Below are positions 12,584 to 24,195 of a stretch of 64,000 nt of DNA, piece after piece. How positions within the stretch are numbered: position 1 is the first letter of the stretch; each line of letters opens with the position of its first letter. The notes under the pieces are model-generated. The model had not been told where the DNA came from and ran no database searches. It saw only the letters and a program-made list of their open reading frames with translations. Position numbers and translations under genes: made by a program. Origin of the DNA: Patella vulgata (lineage: Eukaryota > Mollusca > Gastropoda > Patellidae); assembly GCF_932274485.2 (NCBI RefSeq), contig NC_065881.2:80478702-80542701 (forward strand), read 5' to 3'.

Positions 12584-14207
12584 CCGGAAGAAACTTTCAA
12601 TGCCCCTTTTTAGCGGTTATAAAAAAAATACAATTTCTTCATTCTTCGTTTCTAAAACCATTTTATTTGTCAATCCAGACGTCCCAGCAGACCGACATTC
12701 CGACACTTCTCACAGTATTTTAACAATTCATTATTTAATAACTGTTTTCTTTAAACCAATCGGTTGATTTTCAGATAGCAATTTATGTTACAAAATACGC
12801 CTACTACTGTACATCTGCTTTGATATCGTGCTTGAAAAGTTGCCCTTGAGATACTCTAAGTAAAACATAACTTGTTATTTTGTCCCAAGGGGAACAATTT
12901 GGAATATATGTTTATTACAGATTAGTTCTAAATTACATATCTGTGTTTGGTAAATAATGACTATGTATTATTTATTATAAATTGATTTGTGAAATGTCGT
13001 AACAGATCGTGTTTTTGGATAAGATTTGAGTTACGCTTTGTTTGATAAAGTGAGTACACCTGATCTAACATACAGGCATGTTGATTCAGAGGGCGTTGGT
13101 CACGATGAGATGTGTTTTTGTTAATGTTATCGATCGCTTTCAGTCCCTATAAAGTTATAGGAAATACATATTAAAATAATCAGCATATTTATTCTTGTGT
13201 AAAAGCTATCATACAAGAAGGAACGTCCTCCCGAATTTGAATTTGTTCTTAATTATGTATCTTCTAGTTTGTATTCACTTATTCAAACCCAACTACAAAA
13301 TGTCAATGTACATCTCAAATCTGTACATAACTTGATCAGCTATTGCATATTTTTCATTTAGATTGATTAAAATAGTCTGTCATTATTTATTTAATACTCT
13401 AATTACTCCATGAAACTTTTCGTCAATATACATACTTTCCGAACATTATTTCTTAAATGGGATATCAAATATTAATTTACAAAGGCACATTCACATATAA
13501 ATACCAATATAAACAGACCTATGTTTCTATGGGTATACAGAAAATATAAATAGATTGGTCTAATATATCTACAAAAACTTAAATTTAAATTGGACTGCAC
13601 ACATCAAAATTAAGCACACGGGAATGGCCGATCCAAAACTGAGCTGCGTTGCGCATGCTCGAAAATCTTAAATTCAATCGAAGCATGGGGCCAATTTCAT
13701 CAGATAGCAAATTACGAATTAAACGAATAGTCCCGAATGGTAGTGATGGTTCATTCTTATCGGAAAATAAATCAATAATTTGAAATAACCAAGAGAACAT
13801 AACTCCGTCAACATTGAAAACCCAAAATAAATATGTCCGCGGATGGTGCACAAAAGCAGTGTATTTTACAATGCAGTCGAATGGATATATCTTGTGAAAT
13901 ATAGCACGCAGGTACAGCTTCTTGGCAGTTTATAATAAAGGATCATCTAGGGTTGTTATTTATATAAATATAGTGCCATAACTGTAAATAGTTTTCGAGA
14001 TTTTTTTCGGCTCGGGCCACCCTAGTGACACTAGTAATTATTTCCCTCTAGATGGACGAATGTGGTGCGAGTTATAAATAGACAATTTTCCCTTAAATTT
14101 TTTCACCTCTTGCTGCATTTATTGGTTGACTTTTAGGTCTAGAATTTGATTCAAGGGATCAAATTTGCAATTCCATAGCAGTTTTGGGTAATACTGCTGA
14201 TATTACA
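12584..14207. other. Intergenic DNA, no gene recognised
   Basis: AT-rich, with short open frames on both strands and none with recognisable composition. The 3' end or terminal repeat of the preceding element might lie here but could not be identified. Confidence 0.5.
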
Positions 14208-14220
14208 GGGAAGCAATCAA

Positions 14221-14600
14221 TGTGTCGGAAATGAGATCTTGACCCCAGTCAACATCAAATCCCCGAAGCAAAGATTCTAAACCGTCAACCCGCTACAAAA
14301 TTAAGATGAGAAGATTGCCAAATGCGGTCCCCTATGTGCCTAAAAGATTCTAACCAACGGAATGTTGAGCAAAAAGCTACAGGCTGTGATGTTACAGCCA
14401 TTTAACATTGAAGTCAAATGAGCAAATAATTGCTATTTGCAATTCATTGTGTCGGAAGTGAGATTTTGACTCCAGTCGCCATGAGAAGATTATCAAACGC
14501 GGTCCTCTATGAGCCTAAAAAGATTGGAACGAACTGAAATTTTGAGCAAAAAGCTACAGCCTGTGAAGTTAAAACCATTAAACATTGGGGTAAATTATTG
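14221..14600. repeat. Imperfect tandem duplication, two units
   Basis: 'tgtgtcggaa(g)tgagat' begins units at 14221 and 14448. Both continue through 'gcggtccyctatg', 'gagcaaaaagctacag' and 'ccattaaacattg'. The second unit lacks about 35 bp present in the first. Confidence 0.7.
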
Positions 14601-14971
14601 ATGAATACTAAACAGAGTTATCTCCTTTTGTCTCGTTTTATATTTTTTATTAGCAGTGTTTACTTTCTATTTATTTACATCACTTTCGTTTAAGTTAAAC
14701 TTATTCTTTGCATTAAAGAACTTTTTACGTCTAGTTTCACAAGTTTCATCAAACTATGGATACTTCTCCGTCTTACGTTTCGGTTTTAACGATTGATTGA
14801 CTAATACCCATGCAACGCCTTGACACTATTTCGGAATATCTTACAAATATTTGAACAAATCTCACAATTAACTTGATTTAACACCTCATTTGGCGGTTTT
14901 CTTTCATTAATTCCATGAAATTATTGTGATCTTCTGATCTTCATTTTGACAAACATTTCTTCCAAGGTCAG

Positions 14972-15246
14972 AGAGAGAGAGAGAGAGAAATGTGGTTTAA
15001 CGTCCACTCGACACAACTAGATTATTTCGGGACAAACACACGGTTCAATTTTATTCCAATAATTCGCTTGCGCGTAGGGGTCTTTAGCAGTGGGAGGAAA
15101 CGGGAGGACCCGCAGAAAACCCTCGAGGTTGGACAGGCAATCATACGCCTTGTCATGTACAACCGGGGAATCGAAACCACGCCAGTTGACTCAATGACAG
15201 ACCTTATGATAGAGCGCGCACGTGCTAACCATTCGACCATCTAACC
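14972..15246 (-). mobile_element. SINE family A, near full length
   Basis: Reverse copy running from a (GA)n tail through 'aacgtccactcgacacaact', 'gaggttggacaggcaatcat' and 'gaatcgaaaccacgccagtt' to the tRNA-like head ('gctaaccattcgaccatcta'). The flanks have related but imperfect 'cttccaaggt'/'acttccaggt' sequences that may be the target duplication. Confidence 0.85.
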
Positions 15247-15341
15247 CCACTTCCAGGTTTGAAGAGATCGGGTTATATCTGAGATTAGTGGATTGTATAG
15301 TGAAGTCTTTTATATTCACTATTGCTTTGAGTGTACACGTT

Positions 15342-15415
15342 ACATAGCCCGTCTTCATTAGTCCAGTTCGGAGCAGAACAGTAGTACGTTAAACCCCATT
15401 TCATTCATTCACACG
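15342..15415 (+). mobile_element. SINE family B, 3'-end fragment
   Basis: Only the last ~70 bp of the family is present ('cccgtcttcattagtccagt', 'acgttaaaccccatttcatt'). Confidence 0.75.
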
Positions 15416-15889
15416 TTACATAGTCTACTACAGAGCTTTCAGAACATGTTCACGACCCCGCTTTCTTATCAGAACCACACCGAACGTTCACAATAATATA
15501 TGAACCTGTGTTCTGACACATAATACTGTTCTGTCACTATTATATCTTTCAAGTGAAACGTCATATTTTGATTTTTTTTTCTAAGTCCAATAAGGACCAC
15601 AGACCAAAACACTCTATCAAAATGACTCTAAATCGAAAATCTTATGGAATGTATTTACAAATCCAATATCTTGTGGAAATTCATTAAACATATCTAAGTT
15701 ACTATAGCTAGTATTTATTGGTGGAATATAGCCAACACATCCCACGAGTACAACTCCCAAGCAGACTCGCGTCTAATGAAAGTCCTTCTCCGATTTGTGT
15801 ATTGAAATCACTTTCTAAATTTTCTTTCGATAACACTGGTTAATCGGTTGAAATCTAATATATTGTTGGAAATAAATCTAAGATTTTAA

Positions 15890-16120
15890 ACATTTATCTT
15901 TGAATAAAAGAAGAGCGACAATTCCATCAAGAACATCTCTCTTCTCCTTCTTGTTCTTAGAGTGCCCGACAAAGGAAAATGCTGCGCTTTATAAAGAGAT
16001 CAACAAGAAAAGGGTAGACGTATGCGAAAGAAACAAGTCATTGAATAATAATATATTTGATTGCGTTTAGACATGAATTGAACGAACTCTATTTTCTGTT
16101 TGGTGTAACAGGACGTCCAG
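15890..16120 (-). pseudogene. Remnant of promoter and signal-peptide exon of the FAMeT-PAN family
   Basis: Aligned with 36750-36960, this minus-strand stretch keeps 'agaagagcgacaattcc', a 'ttcttagagt' block and 'gattgcgtttaga'. The short leader frame is still partly readable (MFLMELSLFFYSK) but the donor GTAAAT has become ATAAAT. It appears to be an older paralogous first exon. No matching downstream exons were found on the minus strand. Confidence 0.55.
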
Positions 16121-17279
16121 TTAAAGTAACCTCGAACTGCTAGATTTGATGTGTGTTTTCCAACATTTAAAACTGTACGTAGTAGTTATAAGCGCACTTT
16201 CTGAGGTTTATCGGTGAAGATAGGACAGTTTTGGTCGAGAGAGGCCCAGCCAAGGCGGATCCGATGGAGTCCCCAACAAAAACGTTACATTTCGTGGTAG
16301 AATGATTTCGCAGTGGAGAAACGACCTGAGTAGTATTGCATTTACACGTGCGTCTTGCTGCGTTACCCTGAGCGTAAAACAGTCTATGTTGTTTTTTTTT
16401 ACACTGCACTCCGTATTGAAAGATGGAGGAAGTGGTTGACGAAGTCCGTGACTTGATGCTGTCACAGATTTTACTTGGGTCAATCCTTGGGAAGTGTGCA
16501 TCGACGGATGGTTCGTTCGTTTAAATTTATTTGTAATAAAATGTATGACTTTCTAGGCGTCTGTTTTCATCCTGCTTATTTTCAATGCTTGTATTATCTG
16601 TGTATCAGAAATGAACAGTACTCTTTCTGGAAAGCGTACTGTTCATTTATAATACACGGATACTTTTATTGGAAATAAACACGAAAGTTTCATTAAAGGT
16701 TGCCACTGGCAACGAGGTAGAAGTGGGATGTAAGAATATGAAAACTTCCCATGGTCCGCTGTTAACCCAGGTGACTGTAGAGCAGGGTTGGTGTTTGTTG
16801 AGAGCGGAGACGTATTGTAAGAAAAACAACCCAGAAAATCGCACAGCTTGGCAAGCGTCTAAGTCAAGACTGTAGTAGGACAGGGTTCGGATACTGGATG
16901 CAGCGGCAGCTAATGCCATGAAACAAACAATAAACAAGATATAATTTGATACTTTGTATTATAAATTAAACAATAATGGGAATGTGCCCTTAATTTCGCA
17001 AATGATTGATTTGTCCGAAATTCTAAATATAAATCATGAAATTAATACGCCTATGTCTCACACCACGGAATGGATTAACCCACTTTAGTAAATCGATTCA
17101 TCGATCCTGTACAGTATGATAACCTTACAAACGAAATCACCGAATTCTTCCTCACGAATCAAGTGAAAAAGACGCAATGTCTACATCTCCAGTGTCTGAC
17201 AGTAGAACGCAATGTCTAAACTGCTGCAACACCATTAAAACACCATTAAAAACGAAATCACCGAATTCTTCCTCACGAA
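16121..17279. other. No gene assigned; one ambiguous open frame
   Basis: A 16669-16875 plus-strand frame and a 16647-16937 minus-strand frame (with a hydrophobic start, MFIVCFMALAAAASS) overlap. Neither has splice sites or a family signature I recognise. The repeated block 'aaaacgaaatcaccgaattc' occurs at 17132-17151 and 17249-17268 with its downstream flank (ttcctcacgaatcaagt), a local duplication. Confidence 0.35.
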
Positions 17280-17465
17280 TCAAGTTTTCAGATTTTGGAT
17301 TCGATGAAAGCGGGCAACCCCTAGAAACCCCACAAGGTTTGACTGCCTACCCTAGTCCTCGTCGCGTACATGCGGGAAATAGAAAACACGTCACTTGATT
17401 CAGTAACAAACCTTATGCTCTAGCGTACACGTGTTAAATAATTCAGCCATCAAACCCACTAATTT
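17280..17465 (-). mobile_element. SINE family A, old truncated copy
   Basis: A strongly diverged reverse copy. The order 'gaaaccccacaaggtttgac', 'gcctaccctagtcctcgtcg', 'gaaaacacgtcacttgattc' and 'attcagccatcaaacccact' follows the family consensus. Confidence 0.65.
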
Positions 17466-18087
17466 TATAAGGAAGATGAAGATTGGACACGTGTCCTGTT
17501 TAAAGGAGAGGGTCGGTGTATCACAATTCACCTAAATATTCCACAAAAATCCAAAATTTCACATTAAGTGAGTCTTTATACATACAATTAAAGTTAACCA
17601 AATTTTCGTAATTACTAAACCATTGCTTTATTCTTCTGAAAACCTTTTCCAGCGGATTGTGTTCAAATTTGATGTGAAGCATTGATGTCATTAGTGGACG
17701 AACCCTGTAAATATTTAGCGCTAGAGACTTTTGTTGAAATTCTTGATGTGAAGCATTGACGTCACAAAATGGTGAAGACTGTCGACTTTCAGCGTTTCGC
17801 GACCTTCAGTTCATGGATACCCCCCCCCCCCATTCCGAAAACCTGTTTATCATAAATTGCTGTGAAGAATTTAGGTCATTCTAGAGACCGAATCCGATCT
17901 ATTTCCTGATTTATGATAACAAATCTGATGTGACAAATGTCTGATTTGTAAAACAATTATTGATATTAAGATACAAATGTTAATTTTAGTTTACAAATGT
18001 CGAAATACGGCAACAATTAATGAAGAACTAGGGACGACGTTTTCAGAACTAAGGATTAAGAACACTAAATTAAGAGCTGCTGGGTCT

Positions 18088-18225
18088 CCGAAAAATACGA
18101 AAGCCTACAGAGCTCATTTACTTTTTTTTTTACTTCTGAGTTCCTAGTTCTCACTTCCGAGTTCCTAGTTCCCACTTCTGAGTTTAACTCTGAATTCAAC
18201 GATTTGTATAAAATGCGCATGCGCA
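18088..18225 (+). repeat. Left terminal inverted repeat of the 11.4-kb element
   Basis: The first ~50 bp match the right end almost perfectly (tacgaaagcctacagagctc, then atttac and a T run). The next ~80 bp are alignable but diverged, with short tandem 'cttctgagttcctagtt' units. The repeat ends at the shared TATA/palindrome pair. Confidence 0.85.
18207..18225 (+). promoter_or_regulatory. TATA box plus GCGCATGCGC palindrome, left end
   Basis: TATAAAA (18207-18213) is followed directly by TGCGCATGCGCA (18214-18225), which matches the known NRF-1 binding palindrome. The same pair is found reversed in the right repeat. It lies about 240 bp before the probable coding exon of the transposase. The promoter role is inferred. 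Confidence 0.6.
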
Positions 18226-18321
18226 CTTTCTACTTTCACATTCACGGCGGTAAAATAAAGAATGAGAATGAGAATAGATGAATGAAAATCTAGATAACTA
18301 TTCTTTTTAAAGGCATCCTAC

Positions 18322-19602
18322 GTGTGTTATACTGCATATACCATTATGGGGATAATTTTCTTTGTCGGTTTGATTTTGTCATGCTGCATTTCGTGTGTAA
18401 AGTGCCTACCTGTACCTACCAGCTATCTACCATGCTTGTCTAATAATGTTTTCAGTCTAAATGAGCTGATTCTTCGATATTTCAATTGTGATTTTTGTAA
18501 TGGGGAAATAATGCTTCTGTTGTTGTATCTACACCAGGTCAATATCAGTTTGAGCACTCTAAAAAGACGTCTAAGATCTTTGAGATTAAAACGTAAACTC
18601 ACTGGGAGTAGAAATACAATTTCTTCTTATAACGATGTGGTTAATGCAATTATAACTGAAATCGGATGTAGTGGACGCTGTATTGGATACCGATCTATGT
18701 GGTATCGTTTAAAGATTGAATGGGGCATCAGATTTCCTCGCGATGAAATTCTCAGACTTATGCGGATTGTTGATCCAGAAGGAATTCGAGTGAGAAAACG
18801 TCGACGTTTACATCGAAGACGATATATTTGTAAAGGACCAAATGCGGTTTGGCATGTAGATGGGTATGACAAGATTCACGGTTGTGTAGATGGCTTTAGT
18901 CGACGAATTATTTGGCTACGTGTTGGGAAAACTAACAATAATCCCAAGGTAATTGCTAGATATTACCTCGAGGCGGTCCAACAGCTTGAAGTTGTCCCAG
19001 CTAAAATTAGGTGTGATTTGGGAACAGAAAATTCTATATTAAAGAATCTTCAGCCGCTATTCCATTATGATGAAAATGACCCCACTGCGTGTTTGAAATC
19101 CTTTATTTATGGAAAGAGCACTTCTAATCAGCGTATAGAAGCGTGGTGGTCCATCCTTCGACGACAATGTTTACATTGGTGGATTAATTTATTTAAAGAC
19201 ATGCGAGAACAGAATATTTTTAATGACTCAAATATTCTTCACAGTGAATGTCTGCAGTTCTGTTTTATGCACATTATTCAATCAGAACTTGACATGGTCA
19301 CTAGAAACTGGAATCTGCACCAGATAAGTAGGAGCCGCAAGACGGAGGTTCCAACAGGAAAACCTGACGCAATGTATTTTTTGCCACAGCTATATGATGC
19401 CAGCGATCAAGGTACCTTTGTGGATATTAGAGATGTTTCTGCATGCATGACGATTTTCGAGTACGATAACAAGTCGATAGCTTCAAACAAATTTGTAAAA
19501 TTGATTGAGCTCCTAAAACCAGGGGTGGGTATTCCTGTAACAGCGAGAGAAGGGCTCAATTTGTATATGGAAATAACAGAACTGTTAGAACACTACCAAT
19601 GA
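18322..19602 (+). CDS. Integrase-like DDE transposase of the 11.4-kb element
   Basis: An intact frame of 426 codons. An N-terminal helix-turn-helix-like region (EIMLLLLYLHQVNISLSTLK, then RRLRSLRLKRK) is followed by a basic arm (VRKRRRLHRRRY) and an integrase-core catalytic domain. The catalytic triad is visible as WHVDGYDK (first Asp), CDLGTEN (second Asp) and STSNQRIEAWW (Glu), followed by CLQFCFMHIIQ and PTGKPDAMYFLPQ. This motif order belongs to a transposase family common in fish and invertebrate genomes. No reverse transcriptase or gag accompanies it. The first ~44 residues are hydrophobic and unlike the family. A splice acceptor (TGTTTTCAG) ends at 18455, so the coding exon probably starts at 18456 with an unseen first exon. 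Product: nuclear, presumed to cut and join the element's ends. Confidence 0.8.
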   Translation: MCYTAYTIMGIIFFVGLILSCCISCVKCLPVPTSYLPCLSNNVFSLNELILRYFNCDFCNGEIMLLLLYLHQVNISLSTLKRRLRSLRLKRKLTGSRNTISSYNDVVNAIITEIGCSGRCIGYRSMWYRLKIEWGIRFPRDEILRLMRIVDPEGIRVRKRRRLHRRRYICKGPNAVWHVDGYDKIHGCVDGFSRRIIWLRVGKTNNNPKVIARYYLEAVQQLEVVPAKIRCDLGTENSILKNLQPLFHYDENDPTACLKSFIYGKSTSNQRIEAWWSILRRQCLHWWINLFKDMREQNIFNDSNILHSECLQFCFMHIIQSELDMVTRNWNLHQISRSRKTEVPTGKPDAMYFLPQLYDASDQGTFVDIRDVSACMTIFEYDNKSIASNKFVKLIELLKPGVGIPVTAREGLNLYMEITELLEHYQ

Positions 19603-20390
19603 TGACCTCTGACTCATAATAAGTACTAAAATGATTATACTTTCCTGTAATTAATAATGTGTTGTAGAAACGTGTTTTGTTCACAATAATGTGGCCCCTT
19701 TTAATACACTCCAGGTCACCCACCCTCCTTAATCCCTGGTTTTTTTTAGCTTGCAACTAAATTGAATTATTTAGAACCACATGTGAATTGTGAATAGGCG
19801 TGTGTGTTTGTCTAGTACTATCAAATATCAATAATCAGTAGAATATACATGTAATAAAATGTTGAAATATAGCTTATAGTTATTTATATAATCGTTACTC
19901 TGTTGTAGGCATTCAACGCGAGCGGTAGAGAGTGTCTGAGAGGTTGTTCTACTAAAACATTTTTGCAAATTAGGATTTATTTCCGTGCATATAAGGCCAT
20001 TCCAGAGGCGAGGCTTTGCAGTTTGATTATCTCGAACGCGGAGCATATATTAGTATCGTAGGCATCTACCTTGAGCGCTAAATGTCTGCTGGGAGGTGGG
20101 CTTTTAGCAGGAAAACTTTACATCACTATACACCGTAATCACCCAACGCGAGCGCTAAAGGTTGTGTCTAGGGTTACACCACCCAAGGAATTAAAAAAAA
20201 AATACGAATGAATTTCGTGCATTTGAGACCATTTCAGCAGCGATGTCCGTTAGATAAAAATAATTGTGCCCAATCCACGGATTCATTGGTAATTTGAGTC
20301 CATGGGTCTCCCACCAGTCACTCTCTTATCACACCTGCCCCCCTCCCCCACCTAGATCCGCTACAGGATGGTTATTATAGTACACCTTAT
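19603..20390. repeat. Intergenic DNA with two diverged direct repeats
   Basis: The blocks at about 19905-20000 and 20130-20250 share 'caacgcgagcg', 'gaatttcgtgcat' and 'aggccattcc'-like segments in order. No gene is seen. Confidence 0.45.
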
Positions 20391-20394
20391 CCTT

Positions 20395-20625
20395 GAGATC
20401 CCCCCTGTGGACCGAGGCTAGCCCAGTACTAGGTAGTAGAATAGGTCTATTGCCCCTCCCCAGCGTGTCGTAAAAGGCGACTCATGGGGAGAGTGGTCGG
20501 GTGACTCCGCAAGTACTCCCAGCGTATAAGCAGATCATCTTCGACAACATGTGGATTGGCGCAAATTGATCTGATTTACGGTGTCGACATGCCATAAGAC
20601 AATATTCATTCATTCATTTATTATC
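20395..20625 (+). mobile_element. SINE family C
   Basis: Starts with 'ccctgtggaccgaggctag', continues through 'gtcgtaaaaggcgactcatg' and 'tgtcgacatgccataagaca', and ends in an 'attcattcattcattta' tail. Relative of 28850-29035. Confidence 0.65.
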
Positions 20626-21218
20626 CTTGAGATACCTAAACAAATAAAACAAAATCGGGGATTTCGGTGAACTTGGTGCTAATCATTATCTTCCTCGGTC
20701 ATGTAAAATAAATCAGTTTATTCTAGAATACTAGTATAGGCACATTGTTTAATACAGTGTAGTTCAATGTTGTCCGAGATCTTACTTCTGTGGTAATGGA
20801 CGTAAAGCTTAAATAGACGAGACGAGACAGTCAGCGGTGTAACTATTTGGACTGTATGAGCATAATAGGTGTACTGGGGTGTCACCGAGGATATCTTACT
20901 TTGTGTAATTCTAATTTTCTTAAATAGTCGGCGCTTTCCTTAAAGGTAAGGTCCCAGATGGTTTTTGGAGGGTAAAACTGTTTAATTTTGTGGGAAAATT
21001 CCGTATAAACTTCTACATTAGCAACTATTGCAAGCTATATTATTCATTTTTACGCGTTTTCAGTAAACTAAGTCTGTAGACATTTCGTCTGTGAATATTG
21101 AGTCTCTGGAAAAACCCGACTAACTTTCCTATACTTAACACACTATCTACTAGTCGCGTTTGTCAAGGCGTCCCGTTTTTTTACCTCCACTAAAATCCCT
21201 AAGTGAGTTCCGTAACCC

Positions 21219-21276
21219 GGTTAAGCGCTTTTAATATTCATGTAAAAGGTTAAGCGCTTTTAATATTCATTTGAAA
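21219..21276. repeat. 29-bp tandem duplication
   Basis: 'ggttaagcgcttttaatatt' followed by 'catgtaaaa' is repeated once with a single substitution in the second unit. Confidence 0.85.
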
Positions 21277-21418
21277 ACCTGAACTATCTTGGACTGTCCC
21301 TTTAAAATATCAAATTAAAATCCAAAAATAATTTTGTTATAAAGATATCTCTTGAAATCTACTGTATTTGGTACATAGTAGATTCTTTGTTTACTTGGGA
21401 CAGAATAACGAAGCTTAA

Positions 21419-23172
21419 AGGGACAATCCCACTCTTGTTGTAACTTATAAACATGTCCCAATCTTCATTTCGATTAATAAATTGTAGTATTATAAGATAT
21501 TTCAATGTATTGGTGCTATATATTTCATCTGAATCAACCTATTTTTAAAATTGGAAAAGTTACGGCCAACTTATTATCTAAAAATATGAAAAACTTGAAG
21601 CGAGTTTAATACCCCCATTTCACTGGGCCACGGAAGACTTGCAGTCAGTTGCGGAAGCAAATCCTCAGGTGTACCGCAAAAGTCTTCCTTCTCATTCCGT
21701 ATGGTTCCGCTAGTAAAGCGCAGTGAACCCGTAGTTCACATTTTCCGCAAACGTTCCTTTAAACATTGTTGCGGATACATTTGCCGTATTCTTCCGCAAT
21801 TAAACCGGGACCGACATAAGGACAACTTGCGGGTCACACTCGGTAATGGCGAAAAATGCGCGGAATAACTACGGTAGCTGGCGATACTAATCCGTCTGGC
21901 ACGGTAGCACTTCGGAATAACTGCGAAATACTTGCGTTCTACACGGAATAACTGCGGAACAAGGATGAAGTTCATCCGTAATCTTCCTTACACGAACACA
22001 TGTCAGCTATGACCATTTAACACCTGAAAATGAAGGAATGCTTGCGGTATACATGCGGAAAAATTGCGGGAACTTCGTTTGCATACGGCAAAACAGCGGA
22101 ACACTTGCGGATGTTACGGAGCGTTCTCGGTTTAACTGCGGAAGAGCACAAAAAATTGTTTTCCGCAAACGTTCTTTTGAGGAACGACTACGGATTTACT
22201 GCGCTTCCTATCGGAATCGTACGGTATGAAGGGGAAGACTTACGGTCCTTTACGGTATAACTGCGGGTTTGCTTCCGCAAGTCTTCCGTGACCCAGTGAA
22301 ATGGGGGTACAAGTCAGTGGTATAAAGTGCTTTCCGTCTGCAAAACAGCGATTTCATAGGCGGAATCGTTTGATATTTACAAATTTTCCGCAGGTACGCC
22401 GTGATTGGTCCGACACGAAACGCTGTTGTCAAAGGTTGTCCGCGCTTGTTCCGCAATCCTTTCGTAATGAACGCAAGTATTCCGCAGTTGTACCTTGCAA
22501 AACGGATTAGTACCGCCAACTATCGCAGTTATTCCGCGCATTTTCCGCCATTGCCGAGTGTGACCTGCAAGTTGTCCGAATATCTTCCGTCACGATCCGT
22601 ACTCATTTCTAAGTGTTACGCAGTTTTTCCGCCTCTTTGCCGTGATTTGTACCATAATTTACCCGTATGTGTTCCGAAGAAACCGTGACTGTTCCGCAAG
22701 TATTCCGAAAGAGTGTGAAACAGATTTTTTCCGAGAATTTTTGTTTTCAATTTTCCGCTTAAAAATGCCGAAGGTCTTACGTAGAATCCATTCCGCGAAC
22801 GTCCGTGAGTACCGCAGCTTTCCGCAGCTCAGTGAAATGGGGGTATAAGCGGCTGGTTAAACATTCTACCAAAAAGTAAAAGTAGAGTATAACGATTGGT
22901 TGTTTAAAGGCTATTTTTAGTAACGGTAGCCACACTTCATTATTTAAATCACAATAATAAACGTACTTGTTTACATGTTTTGCTAGAAAAGGCATTCTAT
23001 TTTCCACGTACCCTATAAATTTTGAAATATAAAATATTTTCGATTTTTTTAGACTTGTGTAAAATAGAATTTAATGGGATGATGGGATAATTTAAAGGTA
23101 GGCTTCTAACACATTTAGAACTTGAAATAAGGCAATTATGTTTTTTGCTCCAGCAAGAGTGGGATTGTCCCT
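21419..23172. mobile_element. TTAA-targeting TIR element with a nested MITE
   Basis: The ends are AGGGACAATCCCACTCTTG and its complement, each flanked by TTAA (21415-21418 and 23173-23176). A shorter relative with the same ends and target is at 27890-28400, and a right-end fragment is at 26757-26831. TTAA targets are typical of piggyBac and Kolobok. No transposase is present, so the superfamily is not settled. Confidence 0.85.
21612..22843. mobile_element. Nested CCCCCATTTCACTG MITE pair, dense in TTCCGCAA motifs
   Basis: CCCCCATTTCACTGGG at the left is mirrored by CCAGTGAAATGGGGG at 22293-22307 and again by CAGTGAAATGGGGG at 22830-22843. TA flanks lie at 21610-21611, 22308-22309 and 22844-22845. 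The part 21612-22307 is a complete unit whose ~30-bp ends match nearly perfectly. The part 22308-22843 is a second unit that has lost its left end. Both halves carry dozens of TGCGGAA/TTCCGCA words in both directions, the pattern of subterminal transposase-binding repeats. The short open frames here come from this repetition and are not genes. Confidence 0.8.
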
Positions 23173-23389
23173 TTAATACATTTCAAAGAACATTTTGGAG
23201 GGAAAGATTGTAATTATATGCCATAGATTTTATTTCTTTGAATATTGACATTATTATTGGCACTATAAAAACGCCCATTACCTTACATTAATTGAAGGCA
23301 AGCCGAGCCATTCACATGGCAAAAATCATTCGGACCATAAAAAATTCTATTATGAAAAGTGACCATTTTTAGGCCTATTTTTGATATCT

Positions 23390-23693
23390 TTGAAGGGAAT
23401 GGTGACTCTAATAGTGAATTAATACTGCTAATAAAGCTTGTTGAGAACTACCATAATATACTATACTGATAGTGACATATATATCACTAGATGCATCGTC
23501 GACAGCCAGGATTTTAAAGTATTAGCCTGTTATAACACGCTAATACTTAAAAATCCTGGTTGTCGACGATCCTTCAAGTGATAACTACGTCACTATCAGT
23601 AAATGTTGATGGGAGAAAAATATCTTCGTATAGTATATGGTAGTTCTCAACAAGCTATATTATTAGCAGCATTAGATTAACCACTCCCTTTAA
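23390..23693. mobile_element. Foldback element (near-perfect palindrome)
   Basis: Two ~145-bp arms are inverted copies. 'agcttgttgagaactaccat' on the left is mirrored by 'atggtagttctcaacaagct' on the right. The inner 'aggattttaaagtattagc' is mirrored by 'gctaatacttaaaaatcct' around a ~12-bp centre near 23537. Confidence 0.85.
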
Positions 23694-23965
23694 GTTTAAA
23701 ACTACAAGAGTTATGTGCCAAAACATTTATTAATAGTTACCTTCTCAGACCAGGCGACGCCCTTAAGTAGGAGCAAGTTTAATTCTTAAATTATAGACTT
23801 TATCTATGAGCCCCCCCCCCTCCCCTTAGATACTGGAGTTTATTTATAGAGGTGTCGGACTGTCGGTTTAAAGAGGTAACATTTAGTTGAAGCCAACAAG
23901 GAAAGAATTGGACCCAGAAATTGTAGCGGTCTGGGCAGGTTTTACTGTATCAGGTTTTTTTTTAA

Positions 23966-24195
23966 GTGTACGTCTTGTATAATGTACACGAGTGGACCGC
24001 GGTTTAGAGTCTCATCCGAACGACTTTGTGCTGTTTCTTGCATGCCCCGCTGCCCAGTTACTCACAAGAAGGAACCGAGCTGGAAAAGTTATCTGGCTTT
24101 CATCCGGTGTCGCCACCACCAGGATTCGAAACCGTGTCTGTCTAGCCGTAAGCATGCACGTTACCCACTTAGCCACTACGGCTTTTCGGGTGATC
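23966..24195 (-). mobile_element. SINE family B relative, diverged
   Basis: Reverse copy with 'cgcggtttagagtctcatcc', a tRNA B-box-like 'ggattcgaaacc' and the head 'acccacttagccactacgg'. The tail is missing. Confidence 0.6.

Noticed and set aside
13585-13851. 88-codon minus-strand frame
   Set aside because: Composition and context are those of random AT-rich DNA, with no motif.
16647-16937. Small secreted protein with signal-like start on the minus strand
   Set aside because: An overlapping plus-strand frame is equally open, and there is no splice site or promoter support.
18322-19602. Integrase-core domain as sign of a retrovirus or LTR element
   Set aside because: There are no long terminal direct repeats, reverse transcriptase or gag-like frame. 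The gene lies inside inverted repeats, so a DNA transposon fits better.
21736-22688. Overlapping open frames of 60-95 codons on both strands
   Set aside because: They arise from the TTCCGCAA-rich MITE, whose words lack stops in several frames.
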